Assembly (NCBI GenBank): GCA_023392475.1 | Contig: JAEVZA010000119.1 | Span: 1 to 7,583 of the forward strand | Reading direction: 5' to 3' | Length of the DNA: 7,583 bases | From: Actinomycetes bacterium | Lineage (GTDB): Bacteria > Actinomycetota > Acidimicrobiia > Acidimicrobiales > Microtrichaceae | Shown: positions 1 through 6,627 of the stretch, one piece after another | Layout of the letters: every line of letters starts with the position of its first letter | How positions within the stretch are numbered: the first letter of the stretch is position 1 | The notes under the pieces: generated by a model | The model's database searches: none | What the model saw: the letters and a program-made list of their open reading frames with translations, nothing else | What the model was told of the DNA's origin: nothing | Made by a program: the position numbers and the translations under genes

Positions 1-592
1 GCACGCCCACCGGCCGGACCAGCCCCGCCGCCAGGCCCGCGGCGGCCGCCCACCACCACCAGCGCCGGTGCAGGCACAGCAGGGTGACGGCGACCAGGAG
101 GAGCGCGAGGGACTCCCCGTAGGCGAAGGCCAGCACGAAGGCGCTCGGGACGATCGCCACCATCCACGCCGAGCGGTCGGCGACGCCGGGGTCCGCGACC
201 GGGTCGGCGCCGCCCACGACCTCGTGCGCGAGCCGCCACAGCACCGCGGCGCCGGCGAGGGCGCACACGTTCGCGACGACGACCAGCGCGATGTCCTCAC
301 GCCCGAGGAAGAGCGGCGCCAGCACCCGTCCGATGCCGGGGTACAGCGGGAAGAAGCGGGCGCCCTCCGCGGGTGCGCCGCCGTACCACCCCGAGGCCAG
401 CACCCGGTAGAACGTGCCGTCCCAGGTGAGGAGCCCCTGGTCCAGGTGGAGCCGGCCGTCGGGCATGCCGACGTGCCCGCTGAGCAGGTGGGCGGCGACG
501 AACCCGGCGGCGACGCACACCCGCGCCCACACCCAGCCGACGAGCGCCGGCCGCAGGGCGTCGGTCCAGGCCGGCCGCGCGGGCGCGCTCAC
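1..592 (-). CDS. PIG-V-like multi-pass mannosyltransferase, N-terminal part (runs off the left edge)
   Basis: This open frame starts at a GTG (592-590) and stays open to the window edge, giving 197 visible residues. The protein is very hydrophobic. Likely membrane segments lie near residues 15-37, 100-121, 143-156, 160-174 and 181-193. A WDGTFY motif at 57-62, a GWY at 68-70, FFPLYP at 80-85 and an AYGES at 157-161 match the pattern of the PIG-V / GT76-like mannosyltransferases (WD..Y..IA..GY, FFPLYP, Y.ES). Known PIG-V enzymes move mannose from a lipid-phosphate donor onto a lipid-linked acceptor on the non-cytoplasmic face. The acidic WD motif just after the first membrane segment is the expected catalytic loop. 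Its GTG overlaps the TGA of the upstream GT39-like gene by 4 nt and no clear ribosome binding site precedes it, so translation is probably coupled. The substrate is unknown, and the C-terminal half is not in the window. Confidence 0.85.
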   Translation of the reverse strand, partial: MSAPARPAWTDALRPALVGWVWARVCVAAGFVAAHLLSGHVGMPDGRLHLDQGLLTWDGTFYRVLASGWYGGAPAEGARFFPLYPGIGRVLAPLFLGREDIALVVVANVCALAGAAVLWRLAHEVVGGADPVADPGVADRSAWMVAIVPSAFVLAFAYGESLALLLVAVTLLCLHRRWWWWAAAAGLAAGLVRPVGV

Positions 593-2238
593 GTCCGCGG
601 TCGGAACACCCACACGCCCATCGCCTCGTAGAAGTCCTCGGCGTCGCCCGCGGCGAGCTGCTCGCCGGCTCGGTCCACGCCCAGGGCGGCGAGCATCGCC
701 TCGCACTTGCCCTTGAACGTGAGGTAGGTCGCGTTCATCACGTAGTAGATGGTCGTGCCGGCCACGATCCGGCTCCCGGCCTTCGCGAAGAAGCTCTCGG
801 GGGTGGCGGCGCGGTTGCGGGCCGCGTAGTCGACCCAGTCGACGAAGCGCGGGTCGCCGGCGCCCGGGAACGGGATCACGGGCGGCGGGTCGGACATCCG
901 GTGGTCGAGCCCGCGGCGCACCGACGGCGACAGCTGGTCGGGGCACGTGACGACCACGGCGCGCTGGTCGGGGTGCGCGGCCGCGTCGGCGGCGATGGCC
1001 TCGGTGGCCGGACCGGCCTGCGTGCGGTCCCGGGTCACCTCGTAGCCGCCGCCGGCCGCGCCGGCGAGCACCACCACCGCGAGCAGCACCGCGGTCCCGC
1101 GCGGCGTGCGGACGACGGCGACGCCCGCGGCCACACAGAGCACGACCAGCGGGAACACGACGGCCGCGTAGCGGGAGGCGAACGTGTTGTGCGTGACGGC
1201 GCTGGCCGCCCAGCCGATCCCGAGGGTGAGGGCGACCACGACGAGCTCGGTGCGCACCCGCTCGTCGATCCGCCCCCGCAGCGTCACGAGCCCGGCCCTG
1301 GTCGCCGCGAACGCGGCGAGGGCGAGGAGGACGACGAGCAGGTACGACGCGACCTGCGACTCCGAGAACGTCCCGCCCGCGAAGTCGACGATCGTGACCA
1401 CGAGCATCGTCGCGGGCCGGAACGTCTTGCCCCACGGGGTGCCGGTGTGCGAGCTCTGGTACAGCAGCGACGGCACCCACGGCAGGAACAGGAGCCCGCC
1501 GACGACGAGCCCGACGACCGAGGCCAGCGCCCCCCGCCGGCGGTCGGCGTCCCGCTCGCGGACGAGCCGCCAGAGCACGTAGAGGCCCACCCCGGCGAGC
1601 AGCCACATCGCCCAGTAGTGCGACCACAGGAGCGCCCCGGCGACGAGGGCGACGCCGGCCGCCTCGAGCCACGGCCCGCCGCGGCGCCGCCGGCCGGAGA
1701 GCAGGTCGTCCAGGAGGAGGTAGCCGGCGAGGACCAGCACCACGACCAGCGCGTACATGCGGGTCTCGGCGGCGTACCGGATCCCGTAGGGCAGCACGCA
1801 GTACACCGCGAGGGCGATGAGGCCCGTGCGCCGGCGACCGAGGTCGCCCACGCCGCGGCGGGACGCGATCCGGGTCCCGGCGAGGTAGGCGAGCGGGTAG
1901 CCGACGAGCGAGATCACGCCCGACAGGGCCCGCACCCACCAGTCGCCGGTCCCGCCGATCGACATCCAGACGTGGAGGAGGAGGTAGTAGAGCGGCGGGT
2001 GGCCGTCGCGGCGCAGCGCCTCGCCGATGTCGCCGATCGGCAGGTGGGCGATGTTCACCGACAGCGCCTCGTCGAGCCAGAGGTCCGACCGCGGCCAGAA
2101 GCGGGCGACGGTGCCGAGCACCACGGCGATGCCGACGACCACGAGGAGGGCGCGGTCGACGAGCGGTGCCGCGGCGGCGCCGTCGTCGTCGTCGTCGGTG
2201 CGCGCCTCGTCGGTGGGCCCGGTCAGGAGGTCGGTCAC
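589..2238 (-). CDS. GT39/PMT-like integral membrane glycosyltransferase (ArnT-type fold)
   Basis: This 549-residue protein starts at GTG. After a short acidic N-terminus (five Asp in a row at 15-19) come about ten to eleven membrane segments spread over residues 29-400. The first loop carries LWLDEALS (53-60), with the Asp56-Glu57 pair expected of GT39 / PMT / ArnT enzymes. HPPLYYLLLHVW (80-91), AETRMYAL (157-164), SHYW (206-209) and ASRYAAVVFPL (354-364) follow in the usual order. Such enzymes use a polyprenyl-phosphate sugar and glycosylate proteins or lipids on the outer face of the membrane. The last 150 residues (about 400-549) form a hydrophilic, probably extracytoplasmic domain with just two cysteines (432 and 512). 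The gene overlaps both neighbours by 4 nt (GTGA), which places it in one operon with the Stealth-like and PIG-V-like genes. The sugar and acceptor cannot be read from sequence. Confidence 0.88.
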   Translation of the reverse strand: MTDLLTGPTDEARTDDDDDGAAAAPLVDRALLVVVGIAVVLGTVARFWPRSDLWLDEALSVNIAHLPIGDIGEALRRDGHPPLYYLLLHVWMSIGGTGDWWVRALSGVISLVGYPLAYLAGTRIASRRGVGDLGRRRTGLIALAVYCVLPYGIRYAAETRMYALVVVLVLAGYLLLDDLLSGRRRRGGPWLEAAGVALVAGALLWSHYWAMWLLAGVGLYVLWRLVRERDADRRRGALASVVGLVVGGLLFLPWVPSLLYQSSHTGTPWGKTFRPATMLVVTIVDFAGGTFSESQVASYLLVVLLALAAFAATRAGLVTLRGRIDERVRTELVVVALTLGIGWAASAVTHNTFASRYAAVVFPLVVLCVAAGVAVVRTPRGTAVLLAVVVLAGAAGGGYEVTRDRTQAGPATEAIAADAAAHPDQRAVVVTCPDQLSPSVRRGLDHRMSDPPPVIPFPGAGDPRFVDWVDYAARNRAATPESFFAKAGSRIVAGTTIYYVMNATYLTFKGKCEAMLAALGVDRAGEQLAAGDAEDFYEAMGVWVFRPRT

Positions 2239-3275
2239 GGCAGGTCACGCTCCGTGTCGTTGCGGGAGCGCTCGAGGCGGGCGATGGCACCCGCGAGCTC
2301 GGCGAGCTGCGTGCGCTCCTCCAGGGCGAGGTACTCGTACGCGCGGCGCACGGGGCGCAGCGCGGAGAAGAACGCCCGCCGCGCCCGGCCGGCGCCGGTC
2401 CCGGGCTCGCCGAGCCACGGGTTGGCGACGTCGTCGGGGAAGTGCAGCTGGCCGGCGTCGAGGTCGAACCGGTACCAGCGGAGCATCTTCTCGAAGGCGT
2501 GGCGCTCGGCGAGGTCGGGGTCGAGGGCGGTGGGGATGCCGTCGAACAGGTGCCCGGGGAGGTACAGGTCGGGGTAGAAGTTCTCGAACGCGTACTCGGG
2601 CGGGCGGACCCAGAAGGGCCACTCGTGCGGGTACTGCGGCCAGCACATCACGACGAAGGGCCGGGGCTCGGTGAACCGCTCCGGGTGGTGGCGCCGCCCG
2701 TAGTTGTAGGTGAGGGTCCACTCGCAGAACTGCATCGAGTCGGTCAGGCGGCCGACGGCGCCGGCGGCCTCCAGGAGCACCTCGCGGTCGACGGCCATCG
2801 GCATGTGCGAGGCGTACGACAGGTGCTCGCAGCCGAGGTAGGTGAGGGCCTGGTACGACGCGTGCTGGGCCCGGTCGAACGACGTCTCGTTCCGCCGCCA
2901 CAGCGCGAGGTCGTACGAGGCGTAGCCGATCGAGCGGCCGTCCTCGACGAAGAACGCCGGCTCGATCGGCTTCAGCGGCCGGAAGTCGTCGTCGGAGCAC
3001 AGGAACAGGTCCTGCACCGCGCCGCTTCGGGCGAGCGCGACGCGGAGGGTGAAGTTCCGCGACGCGTGGTCGAGCGACGCGAGCTCCTCGCGGGCGTCGG
3101 GGCCCAGCAGGTCCTCCTCCGGGATCCCCGTGACGGCGACCGGGGCGTCGAGCCGGTCCAGCGTCGCCGCCGGGGCGAGCACGACCACGTCGTCGGCCCA
3201 CGGCATGAAGTGGCGCACGTGTCCGAGCGTCTCCCGCAGGACCTCGGGGCGGTTGGAGAGGAAGACGATCTGCAT
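2235..3275 (-). CDS. Stealth-like / DDD-motif glycosyl- or sugar-phosphate-transferase
   Basis: This is a soluble protein of 346 residues with no signal peptide or membrane segment. It opens with a beta-strand, QIVFLSNRPE (2-11), then MPWADDVVVLAP (24-35), as in GT-A-type transferases. SRNFTLRVAL (72-81) leads into FLCSDDDFRPL (91-101), whose Asp95-97 triplet resembles the metal-binding DDD of Stealth conserved region 2. YASHMPMAVDREVLLEA (154-170) resembles the HxP stretch of conserved region 3. An aromatic-rich part (about 209-240) and an Arg/Glu-rich helical tail (about 298-342) follow. Stealth proteins are phosphotransferases that join sugar-1-phosphates in capsule or wall polymers. The usual N-terminal region 1 (a DxVYTWVDG-like motif) is not visible, so a diverged GT-A glycosyltransferase is equally possible. 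The ATG has a GGGGG stretch 11 nt upstream, a rather distant ribosome binding site. The stop overlaps the GT39-like start. Confidence 0.7.
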   Translation of the reverse strand: MQIVFLSNRPEVLRETLGHVRHFMPWADDVVVLAPAATLDRLDAPVAVTGIPEEDLLGPDAREELASLDHASRNFTLRVALARSGAVQDLFLCSDDDFRPLKPIEPAFFVEDGRSIGYASYDLALWRRNETSFDRAQHASYQALTYLGCEHLSYASHMPMAVDREVLLEAAGAVGRLTDSMQFCEWTLTYNYGRRHHPERFTEPRPFVVMCWPQYPHEWPFWVRPPEYAFENFYPDLYLPGHLFDGIPTALDPDLAERHAFEKMLRWYRFDLDAGQLHFPDDVANPWLGEPGTGAGRARRAFFSALRPVRRAYEYLALEERTQLAELAGAIARLERSRNDTERDLP

Positions 3276-3293
3276 CGGCGTGTCGGCCCCCGG

Positions 3294-3306
3294 GACGGGA
3301 GCCGTC
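3294..3306. repeat. short inverted repeat in the gap before the Stealth-like gene
   Basis: GACGG and CCGTC form 5-bp arms around a 3-nt loop, within the 36-nt gap between the GGDEF-EAL stop and the Stealth-like ATG. There is no U tract, and the arms are too short to support a terminator. It may only be chance. Confidence 0.2.
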
Positions 3307-3311
3307 AGATC

Positions 3312-5843
3312 CTACCGATGCCCGGCCACGGGCCGGTGAAGGCCCCCCTCCGGTGCGTGTGCGGGCTGCTCGACCGCCGGGACCGCCTCGGGGCGGCCGA
3401 GCAGGAAGCCCTGGACGAGGTCGCAGCCGAGGTCCCGGAGGGCGGCGAGCTGGAGGGGCGACTCCACGCCCTCCGCCACGCTGAACAGGCCCAGCGACCG
3501 GGCCAGGGACACGACCGCGGTCACGATCGCCGTGTCGTCCTGGTCCACGCCCAGGCCCGAGGTGAAGCCACGGTCCACCTTGATCGTCTCGAACGGGAAC
3601 CGCTTCAGGTAGGTCAGCGACGAGTAGCCCGTCCCGAAGTCGTCCAGGGCGAGGTGGAGGCCGAGGCTGCGCAGGTCCCGCAGGGCCTGGCCGGCGGTGC
3701 GGGGATCGGTCATGACCGCCGTCTCGGTGACCTCGAGCCAGAGCCGGTCGGCGGGCAGGCCCGTGGTCGCCAGCGCGTCGGCGACGGTGGCGGCCAGCCC
3801 GGGCTCGGCCAGCTGGCGGGCGGCCACGTTGACCGACACGGACGTGCCGATCCCGTCGGGCCGCGGCCGCCACGCCGCGGCGCGGGCGCACGCCGAGCGC
3901 AGGACGTGCTCGCCGATGCGGACGATGAGGCCGGACTCCTCGGCGACGTCGAGGAAGTGGCCGGGCAGGAGCAGCCCGCGCTCCGGGTGGCGCCAGCGCA
4001 GCAGCGCCTCGTACGCCGTCGTCATGCCCGACCGGGCGTCGACGACCGGCTGGAAGTGCACCTCGAGCTCGTCCCGCTCGAGCGCCCGGTGCAGCTCGTC
4101 GATGAGGCGGAGCGTCACCCGCGCCTGGCGACGGGACGAGGCGACGTACACCTCGGCGCGGTTCCGGCCGCCCTCCTTGGCCCGGTACATCGCGGCGTCG
4201 GCCTCGCTGATGAGGCGGTCGGCCGTGCTGCCGGACCGGGCCGTGGTCACGCCGATGCTCACGGTCGGGTGGAACCGCTCGCCGTGCACCAGCTCCACCG
4301 GCTCGGAGACCGCGGTGCGGACCCGCTCCACGCATCGTGCGAGCGCGCCCTCGTCCTCCGGGGTGAGCAGGAGCGTGAACTCGTCGCCACCGAACCGCGC
4401 GACCATCCCCTCGTCGCCGACCGCCTCCGCGAGGCGGCCGCCGAGCACGACCAGCAGCTGGTCGCCGCCCGCGTGGCCGAGGCTGTCGTTGATCACCTTG
4501 AAGCGGTCCAGGTCGAGGAACGCGACCGCCACCGCGCCGCCGTCCGGCTCGGCGAGGAGGGCCTCGAGGCGGTTCGTGAAGCGGTCGCGGTTCGGGAGCC
4601 CGGTCAGCGAGTCGTGGGTGGCGAGGAACTCCAGCCGGTCCGCGGCGGCCCGCCGGTCGGTCACGTCCTCGACCACGCCGATGAGCCGCGGCTCGCCGTC
4701 GGGCGCGCGGTAGCCCACCGCGCTCACCTCGACCTCGAGCGGCGCGTCGCCGTCGCGGCCGAGCCGGCCGTGGTGCACGACGGCGTCGCCGGCATCGGGG
4801 TCGACGTCCGCGGGCAGGAGGTCGCCGAGCGGCCGGCCGGTGATCCGGTCGGGTCGCTCGCCGAGGATGGCCCCGAGCGTGGCGTTGGCGGTGACGACCC
4901 GCCGGTCCGGCCCCGTGATGACCATGCCGACCGGGGCCCGCTCGAAGATCGTCCGGAAGCGGCGCTCGCTGTCGGCCATCCGCCGCATGGCCGCGTCGCT
5001 GGCGCCCGCGAGCTCGGCGATCTCCCGGTTGACCCAGAACTGGTTGACCACGACGGCGGTGCCGACGACGAGGAGGAGCACGAGCGCGGCGCCGTCGAGG
5101 GATCCGTTCACGACCAGCTGCACGCCCATCGCCGCGACGGCGACCACCATGGCGCCGTACACGGCGAGCCGCCGCGGCGCGGCGTGCGACCGCGGGTCGG
5201 CGGCGCGGTCGGGGGCGACCGCGGCCACGGCGAGCAGCACGACGGCGCCCGTCCACGCGAGGAGGCTCACGGGGCCGGACCGCGGGTGGCCCTCACCGGC
5301 CCGCCACGCGTCCGCGGCGTCGCCGACCAGGTTGAGCGTCAGGGCGGCGCTGGTCCACCAGAGGAGCGGGCGGTCGCGCTGCGTCAGCGCGGCGAGCCCG
5401 ATGACGCCGAGCACGACGACGTCGAGCGCCACGAACAGCAGGCGCAGGCGCTGGTCCGCGGCGGCCGTGCCGTGGAGCCGATCGAGCTGCCCCTCGAAGA
5501 GCACGGTGAAGGCGCTGAAGATCGCGATGGATGCGACGAGCACGCCGTCGGACACGCTGCGCCACCGGCGAGCGCCGCCGAAGCGCCCGAACGTGATCGT
5601 GCCGATGCCCACCACGCCGAGGGCGACGCCGAGGACGAAGAGCGCGTCGGCCACCGCGCCGCCGCCCTGCCCCGCCGTGAGCACGCCGGCGCGCATCCAC
5701 AGGACCTGCGACCCCACCTGGCAGGTGCCGAACGCGGCGACGAGCGCCCACGCCCAGCTGCGGGTGCGGACGGATCGGCAGGCGGCCAGGCCCGCGAAGG
5801 CGCCGAGCACGGCGATGTGCACGTACGGGGCCCAGGCGTCCAC
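3312..5843 (-). CDS. membrane-anchored PAS-GGDEF-EAL cyclic-di-GMP turnover protein
   Basis: This 843-residue protein starts at GTG. Residues 1-270 hold about eight or nine membrane segments of a type I cannot assign to a named sensor domain. A PAS domain follows (about 292-398), then GGDEF (about 404-567) and EAL (about 578-820). GGDEF catalytic features are intact: Asp444, Asn452, Asp461 and GGDEF at 485-489. The product-inhibition site RxxD that normally sits before it is replaced by Gly476-Asp-Glu-Gly479. The EAL half keeps Glu612 (EALLRW), Asn672, Glu704 and Glu707, Asp734-Asp735 (DDFGTGYSSL), Lys755, Glu791 and Gln811, so c-di-GMP hydrolysis is expected. The protein may therefore make, break or do both, depending on a membrane or PAS signal. 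It sits among glycan genes, 72 nt after the phosphatase and 36 nt before the Stealth-like gene, so co-transcription is possible but not proven. No strong ribosome binding site precedes the GTG. Confidence 0.95.
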   Translation of the reverse strand: MDAWAPYVHIAVLGAFAGLAACRSVRTRSWAWALVAAFGTCQVGSQVLWMRAGVLTAGQGGGAVADALFVLGVALGVVGIGTITFGRFGGARRWRSVSDGVLVASIAIFSAFTVLFEGQLDRLHGTAAADQRLRLLFVALDVVVLGVIGLAALTQRDRPLLWWTSAALTLNLVGDAADAWRAGEGHPRSGPVSLLAWTGAVVLLAVAAVAPDRAADPRSHAAPRRLAVYGAMVVAVAAMGVQLVVNGSLDGAALVLLLVVGTAVVVNQFWVNREIAELAGASDAAMRRMADSERRFRTIFERAPVGMVITGPDRRVVTANATLGAILGERPDRITGRPLGDLLPADVDPDAGDAVVHHGRLGRDGDAPLEVEVSAVGYRAPDGEPRLIGVVEDVTDRRAAADRLEFLATHDSLTGLPNRDRFTNRLEALLAEPDGGAVAVAFLDLDRFKVINDSLGHAGGDQLLVVLGGRLAEAVGDEGMVARFGGDEFTLLLTPEDEGALARCVERVRTAVSEPVELVHGERFHPTVSIGVTTARSGSTADRLISEADAAMYRAKEGGRNRAEVYVASSRRQARVTLRLIDELHRALERDELEVHFQPVVDARSGMTTAYEALLRWRHPERGLLLPGHFLDVAEESGLIVRIGEHVLRSACARAAAWRPRPDGIGTSVSVNVAARQLAEPGLAATVADALATTGLPADRLWLEVTETAVMTDPRTAGQALRDLRSLGLHLALDDFGTGYSSLTYLKRFPFETIKVDRGFTSGLGVDQDDTAIVTAVVSLARSLGLFSVAEGVESPLQLAALRDLGCDLVQGFLLGRPEAVPAVEQPAHAPEGGLHRPVAGHR

Positions 5844-5863
5844 CCGTCCAGTGTGCGGAGCGA

Positions 5864-5902
5864 CCGGCCCGCGCCCACCCGCCGCCCGCGAGAACGGGCC
5901 GG
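5864..5902. repeat. 8-bp inverted repeat between phosphatase and c-di-GMP genes
   Basis: The arms CCGGCCCG (5864-5871) and CGGGCCGG (5895-5902) are perfect complements with a 23-nt spacer. A second, tighter pair (5884-5888 with 5895-5899, 6-nt loop) shares the right arm, so the RNA could form either hairpin. It fills the largest gap of the window, between the phosphatase stop and the GTG of the GGDEF-EAL gene. It could be a weak U-tract-free terminator, as in high-GC actinobacteria, or an element controlling the downstream gene, but perfect GC arms also arise by chance at this base composition. Confidence 0.4.
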
Positions 5903-5915
5903 ATGGCCCACCCGA

Positions 5916-6611
5916 TCAGAAGGTCACGAGGTCGCGGCGCACGAGGTGCGAGACGTCGTTGAGGCCCAGGACGACGCGGCGGTCGTCCTTGACCAGCACG
6001 GTGTGCACCGACGCGTGCGCCGGCCGGAAGAACATGTCCTCCCGCAGGCCGAGCACCCAGGCGAGGTACGCGTTGATCACCCCGCCGTGGCAGGCGACCA
6101 CGACGACCTGGCCCTGGTGGCGGGCGAGGATGCCCTCGACGGTGGCGACGACCCGGTCCTCGAACTCGTGGCTGCGCTCCGTCAGCGGGTACGCGTCCCA
6201 GCGCCGGTCGCGGCTGAAGCGCTCCTGCGCGCCGCGGAGCACGAGGTCGCCGACGACGTCCTTCGGGTGGCGCTCGCCGATGTCCCGGAAGATCTCGATC
6301 TCCCGGAGCTCGTGCAGCTCGACCATCGGGAGGTCGTGGTGCCCGGCGATCGCGGCGCCGGTGCGCTCGGCGCGCGACAGCGTCGAGCAGTACACGGCGT
6401 CGACCGGCTCGTCCTTGAGGTGCCGGCCGACGGCCGCCGCCTGCTTGCGGCCGAGCGCGGACAGCGGCGGGTCGATCCAGTCGGCCGCGGTCGAGCGGGC
6501 CGGGTCGGGGTGGTCCTGCTGCCCGTGGCGGACCAGGACGAGCCGGGTCACGCCGGGGACGTCGGTGAGGAACGTGCGGTCGAACACGGAGACGGGTCGC
6601 TTGGTGGGCAT
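5916..6611 (-). CDS. histidine phosphatase superfamily enzyme (phosphoglycerate mutase-like)
   Basis: This is a cytoplasmic enzyme of 231 residues. LVLVRHGQQDH (24-34) carries the phospho-accepting His29, and STLSRAERT (76-84) the conserved Arg80. LREIEIFRD (102-110) supplies the acidic residue, and VVACHGGVINAY (171-182) the second His175. That complete set indicates an active branch-1 histidine phosphatase, which removes phosphate from small molecules or, less often, acts as a mutase. I chose the ATG at 6611 because AGGA lies 5 nt upstream. A longer in-frame ATG at 6677 would overlap the preceding gene and add a low-complexity, Arg/Pro-rich stretch unlike the family. It follows the GT4 gene by 16 nt, so the two are very likely co-transcribed. 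The substrate could be a sugar or glycerate phosphate, as for mycobacterial GpgP, but nothing in the sequence decides this. Confidence 0.93.
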   Translation of the reverse strand: MPTKRPVSVFDRTFLTDVPGVTRLVLVRHGQQDHPDPARSTAADWIDPPLSALGRKQAAAVGRHLKDEPVDAVYCSTLSRAERTGAAIAGHHDLPMVELHELREIEIFRDIGERHPKDVVGDLVLRGAQERFSRDRRWDAYPLTERSHEFEDRVVATVEGILARHQGQVVVVACHGGVINAYLAWVLGLREDMFFRPAHASVHTVLVKDDRRVVLGLNDVSHLVRRDLVTF

Positions 6612-6616
6612 GTCGG

Positions 6617-6620
6617 TCCT
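6617..6620 (-). promoter_or_regulatory. ribosome binding site of the histidine phosphatase gene
   Basis: On the minus strand AGGA lies 5 nt before the ATG at 6611. It is the best-placed Shine-Dalgarno match in the window, and it decides this start over the ATG at 6677. It sits in the 16-nt gap after the GT4 stop codon. Confidence 0.7.
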
Positions 6621-6627
6621 GTCGGGG

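Noticed and set aside
2182..2196. A run of five GTC triplets (five Asp codons in the GT39-like gene) as a possible phase-variable repeat
   Set aside because: A triplet repeat does not shift the frame when it changes length, and five units is short. It only encodes an acidic patch at the N-terminus.
901..2577. A plus-strand open frame of 558 codons opposite the GT39-like gene
   Set aside because: It has the same low-complexity, charged antisense composition, and the minus strand here encodes a well-supported membrane enzyme.
3276..3311. A terminator or promoter in the gap before the Stealth-like gene
   Set aside because: The hairpin has only 5-bp arms and no U tract, and I see no convincing -10/-35 pair in 36 nt.
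2245..5256. A minus-strand open frame of about 1000 codons in another frame across the c-di-GMP and Stealth-like genes
   Set aside because: It reads as Arg/Pro/Ala/Gly-rich sequence without domains, whereas the overlapping frames contain complete PAS, GGDEF, EAL and DDD motifs.
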